Assembly (NCBI GenBank): GCA_019415525.1
Contig: DXZA01000062.1
Span: forward strand, 1-28,665
Reading direction: 5' to 3'
Length of the DNA: 28,665 bases
Source: Tyzzerella sp.
GTDB lineage: Bacteria > Bacillota > Clostridia > Lachnospirales > Anaerotignaceae
How positions within the stretch are numbered: position 1 is the first letter of the stretch; every line of letters starts with the position of its first letter. Positions 8,459 to 16,802 of this stretch are shown here, one piece after another. The notes under the pieces were generated by a model that had not been told where the DNA came from, ran no database searches, and saw only the letters and a program-made list of their open reading frames with translations. The translations under genes were made by a program, and so were the position numbers.

Positions 8459-10221
8459 AAGTAAATTATAAATACGCAAGTCCTTCTCAATGTATACAAG
8501 CTAATAATGAAACAACTTTAGGTTTTAGTACAGATTTATCTCGTGATGAAAAAGTATCTTTTTTGGGTAAATTAAAAAATCCTTTAGTTTTTCGTGATGC
8601 TATGCTTATGCTTAGAGACATTGTTGTATCAGATATGAGTCAGAAAAAAAAGGAAAGACCTGAATATTTTATTTGGCTTGAAGAAGAAATTGAAAGACGT
8701 ATAAAACAACATCAAGAATATGCACCTAATATAAGAGAAAAAATTAAAAAAGAAATAGATGCTTTTAGTGCAGAAGTTGAAAAATATAATTCTGAAATAA
8801 AAAAATTATCAGATATTAAAAAAAATTTACAAAGCCAAATTGATGAATATGATGCGTGGAAAGACTATTATAAAATTGAAAGAAAATTTTGGCAATTTCT
8901 GAGAGAAAGAGATTATGATTTATGGTTTGTATTAGACCCTGTTATAACTGTACATAAAGACCAAGTTTCTTTTGAGGCTTTTTCTATTGATGAGTCAACT
9001 TATGGTTGTTTATCTATTGATATGAGTGAATTTGATTTATTGCAAGAGCCTAATTTAGGTACAACAAATATTGATTTCTCTGTAAAACTTGAAAAAGAAA
9101 TGAAACGTTTTCGTAGCTATACTGATGTAACATTATCTGTTAATCCTGAAGGCTTTACAGTAGATAGTGATGTTGTACCAGAATATGTTGAAAAGAAAAT
9201 TGATTTGCCTGAAACTTGGATAAAAGGTTTTAATCAAGTTTCTTCGGCAGCAGCACTTGACAGTATTGAATTGAAACTTGAAGTTTCTGATATGTATGAT
9301 ATTTGTGCTTTTTTAAGAAAACATAAAGAGAAAAAAAGTCCTCGTTATATGAAATGGATATTAGAACCTAAAAAAAGAATACAAGTAGTATTTGAACCTT
9401 TTGGAACAGTTCTTACATTAAATTCTGTATATAATGGTACTCAAAAACGAGAAGAAAAAATATGGGGAAGAAGACGTTGGCTTGTTGTTGAAAAATTAAT
9501 ACCTGTGTCTAAAGCCTTTTATATCCGTTTTTTAGGCTTTGGTATGCCCCAGTTTATACGTGCTGATATGGGAACGATTCAAATGACAGTAGGTTTTACT
9601 TCTTGGTCTTCAAATGACTGGGTAAAAGGTACAGCATTTAATATTATGGCTGGTTTTACAGGCAACGGAAACTATAAAGATATTTATAAATTGCTTAAAA
9701 AAGAACGTAGTATGTCTATGAAAGAAATATTTGATAGTTTTCCAAATGTTAAAAATGATAAAGTAAAAGCTGGAATTGGTATGTTATTCAGACGTGGAGA
9801 AGGCTATTTTGATATTATAAATAATAAAGTTCGTTTCCGTCGTCTTTGTAGTGAACCTATTCCAGAAGAACTTTATGAAATTTCATATATCGAAAAAGAG
9901 GTTGAAAAACTTAGTAAGCAAACATTTGATAATATGACAGTTGTATATACACCAAATAATGAATTTATATTCTCAACAAAATATAAAGGTTCTTATTGGT
10001 GGGAAGGTGAAATGACTACAGAAATAGTTATTGACCAAGATGCACAGATTGTTAAACTTAAATGTAATTGTGACAAATTTAAAAGAGGTGAAAGAAATAT
10101 TTCTGACCCTTGTGCACATATTCTTGCACTTTATATTGCTTCTTTTAAATTATTGAAACTAAAAAATTTAGAGTATAACAAGGAATATAAAATCAATGAT
10201 ATTATGGAGATGTTGCTATGA
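8455..10221 (+). CDS. Winged-helix + SWIM zinc-finger protein of the retron-type operon
   Basis: A 588-aa protein. A charged coiled coil at about residues 70-130 leads into a beta-rich middle with no family I recognise. A winged-helix-like segment follows at about 407-466 (MSMKEIFDSFPNVKNDKVKA, then a basic stretch and a wing). The C-terminus carries a SWIM zinc finger with the spacing CxC-x13-CxH (Cys537, Cys539, Cys553, His555). SWIM domains bind zinc and usually nucleic acid or protein, so a role in binding the RT's RNA/DNA product is plausible but inferred. It starts at ATG 8455 inside the previous stop (ATGA), 10 nt after AAGGAGG, and overlaps the RT start in the same way, so the three proteins are translationally coupled. 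From memory, one retron class in published typing pairs the RT with a WH-SWIM protein and a HEAT-like protein; this needs checking. Confidence 0.85.
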   Translation: MKVNYKYASPSQCIQANNETTLGFSTDLSRDEKVSFLGKLKNPLVFRDAMLMLRDIVVSDMSQKKKERPEYFIWLEEEIERRIKQHQEYAPNIREKIKKEIDAFSAEVEKYNSEIKKLSDIKKNLQSQIDEYDAWKDYYKIERKFWQFLRERDYDLWFVLDPVITVHKDQVSFEAFSIDESTYGCLSIDMSEFDLLQEPNLGTTNIDFSVKLEKEMKRFRSYTDVTLSVNPEGFTVDSDVVPEYVEKKIDLPETWIKGFNQVSSAAALDSIELKLEVSDMYDICAFLRKHKEKKSPRYMKWILEPKKRIQVVFEPFGTVLTLNSVYNGTQKREEKIWGRRRWLVVEKLIPVSKAFYIRFLGFGMPQFIRADMGTIQMTVGFTSWSSNDWVKGTAFNIMAGFTGNGNYKDIYKLLKKERSMSMKEIFDSFPNVKNDKVKAGIGMLFRRGEGYFDIINNKVRFRRLCSEPIPEELYEISYIEKEVEKLSKQTFDNMTVVYTPNNEFIFSTKYKGSYWWEGEMTTEIVIDQDAQIVKLKCNCDKFKRGERNISDPCAHILALYIASFKLLKLKNLEYNKEYKINDIMEMLL

Positions 10222-11684
10222 TGGACACAAGGACTGAATATAGAGAACAAGTAAAAGAAATGGGAAAAAAAGAATTCACATTTCAAAAAATGCAGGAATA
10301 TGGCTTTTGGCCAAGCCATTTGCCAACTCCTTATGAACGTCAACAAAATGAAACAGAAGAAGATTTTGAAAATAGAAAAAAACTTATTGATGAATTTCAA
10401 AAACTTTCAGAGAAAATTTCACAAGTATATAAAGAAAAACGTGACATAGAAATAAAGCTTTCTTCTCTTAAAAAAGAATATCAAGATACTTGGGACTATG
10501 AAAAAATACGTTCTGTTGTTTCTCAAGAGATTATGAAAGAATCTATTGCAAGAAGAGCTGAAAGAAAAGCTGAAAGAGAACGTCAGAAACAGTTAAAAAC
10601 TGAAGCTTGGAATAAAAAGAAAGCAGAAAATATTTTATTTATAGGTAAGGGATATTCTTCATTTTTATCACAGAAAGAAACTAATTTTGAAAAACTTAAA
10701 GAAAATAATTTGCCTATAATAGAAACAGACAAAGATTTAGCAGCTCTTTTACAAATAGAATATAAAACATTACGTTATTTAACATATCATAGAGATGTTG
10801 TTACTTTTGATAACTATTATAGATTTGATATTCCTAAAAAGAGTGGGGGAACTAGACATATTGCTGCACCTAAAACACAGCTTAAAACAGCCCAAAGAAA
10901 TATATTAGAAAAAATATTGGAAAAAATAGAAGTTTCTAATGCTGCTCACGGGTTTATTAAATCAAAATCAGTTATTACAGGAGCAAAAATACATAAAACA
11001 AGTCCGGATTTATTGATTAATATTGATTTAGAAAACTTTTTCCCTACAATAACATTTGAAAGGGTTAGAGGTTTATATCAATGTTTAGGTTATTCTGGAT
11101 ATATTTCATCATTACTTGCAATGATTTGTACATATTGCGAAAGAATGCCTATTGAAATAAAAGGTGAAACAAAATATGTAAAAACTTCAGAAAGAATATT
11201 ACCACAAGGCTCTCCGGCAAGTCCTATGATAACAAATATTATATGTCAAAGAATGGATAAACGTATAAATGGGCTTTGTAAAAAATTAGGATTTACATAT
11301 ACACGTTATGCTGATGATATGAGTTTTAGCTATATAGGAGATATAAATAATATATCTATTGGAAGTTTTTTAAATAGTATTAAAAAAATTATAGAAGATG
11401 AAGGCTTTAATATTAAAGAAGAAAAAACACATATTTTAAGAAAAAATAATAGACAGTATATTACAGGTATTGTAATTAATAATCAAGAAATAGGTGTTCC
11501 ACGAAAATGGGTTGATATTCTTAGAGCTTCTATTTATAATGCAGAAAAATTAAAAAATTCAGGAAATTCTATACCAAAAGAGAAAAGAATGGAAATCAAA
11601 GGTAAAATTTCTTGGCTTAAGAGTGTAAACGAAACAAGATATAAAAAGATAATAGATAGAGGTTTAAAATTATTAGAAAATTAA
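10218..11684 (+). CDS. Retron-type reverse transcriptase with N-terminal extension
   Basis: RNA-directed DNA polymerase. The palm carries the first catalytic Asp in NIDLENFFPT (Asp270), QGSPASP, and YADD (364-367, Asp366/Asp367). Retron-specific marks are NAAHG (241-245; retron NAxxH, region X) and ITG (415-417; the VTG position, region Y). The polymerase runs from about 165 to 488 with a short basic thumb. The first ~160 residues are an unusual Lys/Glu-rich region (coiled coil around 40-135) not found in typical 300-400-aa retron RTs. There is no maturase, HNH or integrase domain, so a group II intron is unlikely. The ATG overlaps the previous stop (ATGA), with GGAG about 8 nt upstream. It should copy the structured RNAs upstream, probably priming from the RNA itself. 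Confidence 0.93.
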   Translation: MMDTRTEYREQVKEMGKKEFTFQKMQEYGFWPSHLPTPYERQQNETEEDFENRKKLIDEFQKLSEKISQVYKEKRDIEIKLSSLKKEYQDTWDYEKIRSVVSQEIMKESIARRAERKAERERQKQLKTEAWNKKKAENILFIGKGYSSFLSQKETNFEKLKENNLPIIETDKDLAALLQIEYKTLRYLTYHRDVVTFDNYYRFDIPKKSGGTRHIAAPKTQLKTAQRNILEKILEKIEVSNAAHGFIKSKSVITGAKIHKTSPDLLINIDLENFFPTITFERVRGLYQCLGYSGYISSLLAMICTYCERMPIEIKGETKYVKTSERILPQGSPASPMITNIICQRMDKRINGLCKKLGFTYTRYADDMSFSYIGDINNISIGSFLNSIKKIIEDEGFNIKEEKTHILRKNNRQYITGIVINNQEIGVPRKWVDILRASIYNAEKLKNSGNSIPKEKRMEIKGKISWLKSVNETRYKKIIDRGLKLLEN

Positions 11685-11712
11685 AATTTTAATGATATTA
11701 GCTTAAATAAAA

Positions 11713-11747
11713 AAATTCCTTGTTATTTTTAATAACAAGGAATTTTT
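11713..11747. terminator. Bidirectional terminator between the RT operon and proS
   Basis: A 15-bp perfect stem (AAATTCCTTGTTATT, 3-nt loop, complement) has A and T runs on its flanks. It ends the RT operon on the plus strand and proS, which converges on it, on the minus strand. Confidence 0.93.
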
Positions 11748-11754
11748 TATTTAA

Positions 11755-13191
11755 TTAATATGCTCTACCCCAGTAAACCATATGTTTAGCTTTTTTGCCA
11801 CAACATACACAAGTATCTGAAATTTCTTCTTGTTCAAAAGGAATACATCTTGAAGTAGCAGCAGTTTTTTCTTTAATTGCATCTTCACAAGCTTGGTCAC
11901 CACACCACATAGCTTTAATAAATCCTGGTGTTTCGTTGATGATTTTTTCAAATTCGTCCATATTTTTAGCAACATAAGTTTTGCTATCACGAGAAACTCT
12001 TGCTTTTTCAAGAAGATTTTTCTGTATATCATCAATAAGTTCTTTAACTTTTGTTTCAAGTTCGTCCATTGAAACAACTATTTTTTCACTTGTATCACGT
12101 CTTGCAAGTACAACCTGATTATTTTCAATATCTTTAGGTCCTACTTCAAGTCTTACAGGTACACCTTTCATTTCATATTCAGAGAATTTCCAACCTGGAG
12201 AACGGTCTGAATCATCAACTTTAACTCTTGCAATAGAAGAAAGTCTTTCTTTAAGCTCGTTTGCTTTATCAAGCACACCTTCTTTTTGCTGAGCAATAGG
12301 AACTATAACAACCTGAATTGGAGCAATAGCAGGAGGAAGAACAAGACCGCTGTTATCTCCATGAACCATTATTATTGCACCAATAAGACGAGTTGTCATA
12401 CCCCAAGATGTCTGGTGAACATACTGAAGTTTGTTTTCTTTATCTGTATATTGAATATCAAAAGCGTGAGCAAATCCATCACCAAAGTTGTGACTTGTTC
12501 CTGACTGTAAAGCTTTTCCGTCATGCATAAGACTTTCTATTGTATAAGTAGCTTTTGCACCAGCAAAACGTTCTTTTTCTGTTTTTTCACCTTTAATAAC
12601 AGGAATTGCAAGTATATTATGACAGAAATCAGAATATACATTAAGCATTTTTATTGTTTCTTCTTGTGCTTCTTCAGCTGTTGCATGAGCTGTATGTCCT
12701 TCTTGCCATAAGAATTCCATTGTTCTTAAAAATGGTCTTGTTGTTTTTTCCCATCTTACAACAGAACACCACTGATTATAAAGTTTAGGCAAATCTCTAT
12801 GTGACTGTATTATATTTGAATAATGTTCACAGAAAAGTGTTTCGGAAGTAGGGCGAACACAAAGTCTTTCTGTGAGTTTATTTTCACCACCATGAGTAAC
12901 CCAAGCAACTTCAGGAGCAAAACCTTCAACATGGTCTTTTTCTCTCTGAAGAAGACTTTCAGGTATAAACATAGGCATATATACATTTTCATGTCCTGTT
13001 TCTTTAAATCTTCTGTCAAGTTCTTTTTGTATAAGCTCCCAAATAGCATAGCCGTATGGTTTAATTATCATACAACCTCTAACACTTGAATAATCAACAA
13101 GTTCAGCTTTTTTTACAACGTCTGTATACCATTGTGGAAAATCAACTTCCATATCTGTTATGGAAGAAACAAATTTTTTGTCTTTAGCCAT
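11755..13191 (-). CDS. proS: Prolyl-tRNA synthetase (archaeal/eukaryal-type, short form)
   Basis: Charges tRNA-Pro with proline in the cytosol. At 478 aa it lacks the large editing insertion of the ~570-aa bacterial ProRS, matching the archaeal/eukaryal-like form found in many Clostridia and mycoplasmas. The class II core is clear: motif 1 region at SSVRGCMIIKPYGYAIWELI, motif 2 around WCSVVRWEKTTRPFLRTMEF, and QTSWGMTTRLIGAIIMVHGD for motif 3. The C-terminal domain keeps a Cys cluster (TCVCCGKKAKH) and ends in Tyr, typical of this form. GAAAGGAGT precedes the ATG. Expression is set by the T-box leader directly upstream (13222-13466) from its own promoter. It converges on the RT operon and is not functionally linked to it. 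Confidence 0.97.
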   Translation of the reverse strand: MAKDKKFVSSITDMEVDFPQWYTDVVKKAELVDYSSVRGCMIIKPYGYAIWELIQKELDRRFKETGHENVYMPMFIPESLLQREKDHVEGFAPEVAWVTHGGENKLTERLCVRPTSETLFCEHYSNIIQSHRDLPKLYNQWCSVVRWEKTTRPFLRTMEFLWQEGHTAHATAEEAQEETIKMLNVYSDFCHNILAIPVIKGEKTEKERFAGAKATYTIESLMHDGKALQSGTSHNFGDGFAHAFDIQYTDKENKLQYVHQTSWGMTTRLIGAIIMVHGDNSGLVLPPAIAPIQVVIVPIAQQKEGVLDKANELKERLSSIARVKVDDSDRSPGWKFSEYEMKGVPVRLEVGPKDIENNQVVLARRDTSEKIVVSMDELETKVKELIDDIQKNLLEKARVSRDSKTYVAKNMDEFEKIINETPGFIKAMWCGDQACEDAIKEKTAATSRCIPFEQEEISDTCVCCGKKAKHMVYWGRAY

Positions 13192-13221
13192 TTTTAAAAT
13201 ACTCCTTTCAAAATTTAAACA

Positions 13222-13466
13222 TAAAAAAAGCCTTCGTCCACAAAAAAGGGACCAAGGTAAATTTCGGCGGTGCCACCCTAATTGATATTAAAAAATAAAA
13301 ATATCCTCTCAAAACCTTTTAACGGGGGAAAACCGTCGCACTTTTTATTCCTGCGAAGCTCAGGGAGCAGGTTCGAAACATTCTCATAAAGGCTTTCATC
13401 AACCGCCTTCTTTCTGAAATGAAATATATATCTACTATTTCCCATCACAGCTTTTATAAAATATAC
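13222..13466 (-). promoter_or_regulatory. Proline T-box riboswitch leader of proS
   Basis: On the minus strand the leader starts with GTGATGGGAAATAGTAG (stem I, AG-bulge region). It has a specifier loop CGAACCTGC in which CCT (13371-13369) is a proline codon followed by a purine. Next comes the conserved T-box AGGGTGGCACCGC (13279-13267), then a terminator hairpin (CCTTGGTCC / GGACGAAGG, 13257-13231) and a T-run. Uncharged tRNA-Pro should bind the codon and the T-box and favour the antiterminator, turning proS on. Confidence 0.95.
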
Positions 13467-13472
13467 AATTGT

Positions 13473-13501
13473 ATAATAAACCAGAATTTATATTGTGTCA
13501 A
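13473..13501 (-). promoter_or_regulatory. Promoter of the T-box-proS transcript
   Basis: TTGACA (13501-13496), a 17-nt spacer and TATTAT (13478-13473) on the minus strand, with a predicted start near 13466, just before T-box stem I. Confidence 0.85.
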
Positions 13502-13534
13502 GATATTAAAAATTATTATTGATATTTTGATAAA

Positions 13535-13563
13535 TTGAAAGGATATATTAAGTGATGTATAAT
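13535..13563 (+). promoter_or_regulatory. Promoter of the zinc-ribbon gene
   Basis: TTGAAA (13535-13540), a 17-nt spacer and TATAAT (13558-13563), about 25 nt before the ribosome binding site of the small zinc-ribbon gene and divergent from the proS promoter. Confidence 0.85.
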
Positions 13564-13596
13564 ATTTATATATTCATTTGATAGGAGGTTATTCAT

Positions 13597-13809
13597 ATGA
13601 AAAATACAGGTATTTGTCCAAAATGTAATGGTAATGACATTTTGAAAATTAAGGGTAAAGCCGGTGCTTATGGTTCAGGAAATAATATTCAAGTAGGCTT
13701 AACTATTTTTTCAGCAGTATTAGTTGACAGATATGTTTGTTGTTCTTGTGGATATTCTGAAGAATGGATTAATAAAGAAGATATTCAAACATTAAAAGAT
13801 AGATTTTAA
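13597..13809 (+). CDS. Small zinc-ribbon protein, unknown function
   Basis: A 70-aa protein. Two Cys knuckles, CPKC near the N-terminus (residues 7-10) and CCSCG near residue 48, make a zinc ribbon with about 40 residues between them. The linker includes a Gly-rich turn (GKAGAYGSGNN) and a hydrophobic strand (VGLTIFSAVLVDRYVC). Such mini-proteins are common in Clostridia and have no established role. AGGAGG lies 9 nt upstream and a consensus promoter precedes it, so it is a real gene. It is probably its own transcript; 86 nt separate it from the aminopeptidase. Confidence 0.85.
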   Translation: MKNTGICPKCNGNDILKIKGKAGAYGSGNNIQVGLTIFSAVLVDRYVCCSCGYSEEWINKEDIQTLKDRF

Positions 13810-13904
13810 AAATAATTAAAATGTATTATATATGTTGTTTATTATTATAATTGTATGATAGTATATACATAGAAATAATTTGATATAAAAAAGGAATGAG
13901 TATT

Positions 13905-15023
13905 TTGAAAGATTATAGACTTGAAAAACTTGCAGACATACTTGTAAATTATTCAACACAGGTTAAAAAAGGTGATAGAGTTGCAATATCAGGAGAAGAA
14001 GTTTCTCTTCCTTTTATAAAGGCTGTTGCAAAGTCGGCAATTAAAAGTGGTGGAATTGTAAAATATTTTGTTGATATTCCGGAAATAGATGAATGTGTAA
14101 TAAAAAATGGTGATGATAAACAACTTTCAGAACCTAATTTTCGTTTTGGGGAATGTGCAAAAAGTGATGTTTGGATAAGTGCTTGGGGAAGTGATAATTT
14201 AAAAACACTTGCTTCTGCTGATGGTGAACGCCTTAAAAAAAGACGTCTTGGAAATAGTGAAAACCGTAAAATATATAATAAGCGTTCTGCAACAGGTGAA
14301 CTTCGATGGTGTGGAACACAGTTTCCTGCAAATGGTGATGCACAAAGTGCAAATATGAGCCTTGATGAATATGAGGATTTTGTATATAAAGCTGGATTTA
14401 TATATGAAGATAATCCTGTTGCCAAGTGGCGAGAAATGGAAGAGTTTCAAGAGAAGTGGGTTAAGTATTTAGATACTAAGAAAGAACTCCATATAATAAG
14501 TACAAATACAGACATAAAAGTTAATATTTCAGGTAGAAAATGGATAAACTGTTGTGGTAAAGAAAATTTCCCAGATGGTGAAATATTTACATCACCTGTT
14601 GAAAATGATATAAATGGATATATTACATTTTCATATCCTGCAATACTCAATGGAGATGAATTTGAAAAAGTACGATTTACTGTTAAAAATGGCAGAATAG
14701 AAGAAATTGATTGTGAAAATAAAACTGCCCTTGAAAAACTTATTTCATATATAGATACTGATAATGGTTCAAGATTTTTTGGAGAAGTTGCAATAGGTAC
14801 AAACTATGGCATAGACAGATACACAAAAAATATACTTTTTGATGAAAAAATGGGCGGTACAATGCATATGGCTGTTGGTGCAGCTATGGAGGAAGCCGGA
14901 GGAGTAAATGAATCAGCAATACATTGGGATATGATTAATGATATGACAAAATGCGGAGAAATTTACGCCGATGGAGAATTGTTTTATAAAAATGGTAAAT
15001 TTTTAAATGAAGTGTTAAAATAA
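13905..15023 (+). CDS. M29-family metallo-aminopeptidase
   Basis: Cytosolic aminopeptidase of the M29 (AmpS/PepS-like) family, releasing N-terminal residues from peptides with a two-metal centre. The start of the family fold is clear (LEKLADILVNYSTQVKKGDR). The metal-binding part is in the C-terminal third: Glu in FFGEVAIG, Glu and His in FDEKMGGTMHMAVG, and His/Asp in SAIHWDM. The longer reading frame opens with ATG at 13896, but that codon touches the AAGGA site (13891-13895). TTG at 13905 lies 9 nt from it and gives a normal N-terminus (372 aa), so I use that. The gene is complete. It stands alone, with 111 nt before aspS. Confidence 0.93.
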   Translation: MKDYRLEKLADILVNYSTQVKKGDRVAISGEEVSLPFIKAVAKSAIKSGGIVKYFVDIPEIDECVIKNGDDKQLSEPNFRFGECAKSDVWISAWGSDNLKTLASADGERLKKRRLGNSENRKIYNKRSATGELRWCGTQFPANGDAQSANMSLDEYEDFVYKAGFIYEDNPVAKWREMEEFQEKWVKYLDTKKELHIISTNTDIKVNISGRKWINCCGKENFPDGEIFTSPVENDINGYITFSYPAILNGDEFEKVRFTVKNGRIEEIDCENKTALEKLISYIDTDNGSRFFGEVAIGTNYGIDRYTKNILFDEKMGGTMHMAVGAAMEEAGGVNESAIHWDMINDMTKCGEIYADGELFYKNGKFLNEVLK

Positions 15024-15134
15024 TTTGATTTTAATTCAAATTTGTGGTATTGTAATAAAATAGGTTTTTTATGTAAAGACTAAATTGCTTTTAGTAGCAT
15101 AAAAATAGAAATTTTTTTAGAAGGAGCGATATTA

Positions 15135-16463
15135 ATGGAATATGTTACAGGAAGCTGTCAGCCAAAAGATATGGAAGTATCTGATTTAATGCTTTTGGAA
15201 GATGGTGCCCAAGCTAAAACTCATGGTATGGTTTATTCCATAAAAGATATGGGTGATTTTGGTTTTGTTACTTTAAGAAAAAGAAATGCACTTGTTCAGT
15301 GTGTTTATGAAAAAGAAAGCTCAAATTTTGAACTTTCAGATATTATGACAGAAGCTTCAATAGAAGTTACTGGTACAGTTAAGAAAGATGACAGAGCTCC
15401 TAATGGATTTGAAATACATCTTGTAGATTTAGAGGTTCTTTCAATGCCAAAAGAGCAGACACCTGTAAACCTTTCAAAAAGAAAACTTGGTATGACTCTT
15501 GAAACAAAAGTTTCTATGCGTCCATTAACACTTAGAAATAACCGTGAAAGAGCTGTATTTAAACTTCAGGAAGGTGTTGTTAAAGGATTTAGAGAATACT
15601 TCGAAAAAGAAGGATTTACAGAAATCCGTACACCAAAAATCGTTGCAAATGGTGCTGAAGGTGGAGCAAATATATTCAAACTTGACTATTTTGGTAAAAA
15701 AGCATATCTTGCACAGAGTCCACAGTTCTACAAACAGACTCTTGTAGGTGTTTTTGAAAAAGTATTTGAAATTGGACCAGTTTTTAGAGCTGAAAAACAT
15801 AATACTGCAAGACATCTTAATGAATATATTGGTGTAGATATGGAAATGGGCTTTATTGATAGCTTTGTTGATATTATTGAAGCTGAAACAGGTGCTTTAA
15901 AACATATGTTTGAAGTACTTCAAAGAGATTATGATAGAGAACTTAAAATATTAAATATTACTCTTCCTAACATAGATAAAATACCTATGGTAAAATTCAA
16001 AGATGTTAAAGAAATGGTTGCTGCTGAATACAACAGAAAAATTAAAGACCCATATGACCTTGAGCCAGAAGAAGAACAGCTTATTTCTAAACTTTTTGCT
16101 GAAAAATATGGTAGCGAATTTGTATTCGTAACACATTACCCTGTTAAAAAACGTCCTTTCTATGCTATGGACGACCCAGAAGACCCTAAATATACATTAA
16201 GCTTTGACCTTCTTTTCAGAGGTATGGAAATTACAACTGGTGGTCAGAGAATTCATGATTATGATACACAGGTAGCAAAAATGATTAGCAAAGGTCTTGA
16301 CCCTGCTGATTTTGAAACATACCTTATGATTCATAAATATGGTATGCCACCACATGGTGGTCTTGGTATGGGACTTGAAAGACTTTGTATGAAACTTATG
16401 GACGGTGTAAACGTTCGTGAAGCATCAATGTTCCCAAGAGATATGTCAAGACTCGTACCTTAA
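15135..16463 (+). CDS. aspS: Aspartyl-tRNA synthetase, archaeal-type, probably non-discriminating
   Basis: Charges tRNA-Asp, and probably tRNA-Asn, with aspartate. At 442 aa it is the compact archaeal-like form without the GAD insertion of bacterial AspRS. An N-terminal OB-fold anticodon domain (residues about 15-110) is followed by a class II core: motif 1 (GFTEIRTPKI, AEGGANIFKL, LAQSPQFYKQ), motif 2 (GPVFRAEKHNTARHLNEY) and motif 3 (GGLGMGLERL). In the OB-fold the position that is Trp in discriminating archaeal enzymes is Tyr (GMVYSIKDMG), and the later discriminating Lys is not present (IHLVDLEVL). Both suggest relaxed anticodon choice. It is followed at 38 nt by gatCAB, the amidotransferase that would convert Asp-tRNA-Asn to Asn-tRNA-Asn. 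Tight recognition of the family; non-discrimination is inferred. Confidence 0.95.
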   Translation: MEYVTGSCQPKDMEVSDLMLLEDGAQAKTHGMVYSIKDMGDFGFVTLRKRNALVQCVYEKESSNFELSDIMTEASIEVTGTVKKDDRAPNGFEIHLVDLEVLSMPKEQTPVNLSKRKLGMTLETKVSMRPLTLRNNRERAVFKLQEGVVKGFREYFEKEGFTEIRTPKIVANGAEGGANIFKLDYFGKKAYLAQSPQFYKQTLVGVFEKVFEIGPVFRAEKHNTARHLNEYIGVDMEMGFIDSFVDIIEAETGALKHMFEVLQRDYDRELKILNITLPNIDKIPMVKFKDVKEMVAAEYNRKIKDPYDLEPEEEQLISKLFAEKYGSEFVFVTHYPVKKRPFYAMDDPEDPKYTLSFDLLFRGMEITTGGQRIHDYDTQVAKMISKGLDPADFETYLMIHKYGMPPHGGLGMGLERLCMKLMDGVNVREASMFPRDMSRLVP

Positions 16464-16500
16464 TTTTTTTAAAAAATATATATAGAGAAGGTGTAAGTAT

Positions 16501-16788
16501 ATGAAAATTACAGATGAAATGATAGATTACATCAGCCAACTTGCCCGTCTTGAACTTTCTGGAGAAGAAAGAGAAAAGGGTAAAGAAGAAATCGGAAAAA
16601 TTATCGATTATATGGATACATTAAATACTCTTGACACAACTGATATTGAAGCTATGTCACATGCATTCCCTGTTAAAAACGTATTTAGGGAAGATGTTGT
16701 AAAACCTTCTGTTGATAGAGACATTATTACACTTAATGCTCCACAGAAGAAGGAAGGCTGTTTCAAAGTACCTAAAACAGTTGATTAA
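16501..16788 (+). CDS. gatC: Asp/Glu-tRNA(Asn/Gln) amidotransferase subunit C
   Basis: Small GatCAB subunit that wraps GatA and stabilises its contact with GatB. The 95 aa match the family, with the characteristic opening (IDYISQLARLELSGEEREK), a helix ending IIDYMDTLNTLDT, and a C-terminal belt including the conserved FREDVV. GAGAAGGTG precedes the ATG. It is the first gat gene, 14 nt before gatA, in the order C-A-B. Confidence 0.96.
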   Translation: MKITDEMIDYISQLARLELSGEEREKGKEEIGKIIDYMDTLNTLDTTDIEAMSHAFPVKNVFREDVVKPSVDRDIITLNAPQKKEGCFKVPKTVD

Positions 16789-16802
16789 AGGAGGAATACA
16801 AA

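Noticed and set aside
5032..11684. Diversity-generating retroelement
   Set aside because: No template/variable repeat pair with adenine-specific differences and no Avd-like gene. Changes between units are of all types and compensated, and the RT has retron motifs.
10218..11684. Group II intron maturase
   Set aside because: No maturase X or HNH domain after the RT core, and no domain V/VI-like RNA downstream before the terminator.
15024..15134. T-box or riboswitch before aspS
   Set aside because: The 111-nt gap has no T-box sequence and no convincing terminator/antiterminator. A weak promoter (TTGATT, 17 nt, TATTGT) is possible but not listed.
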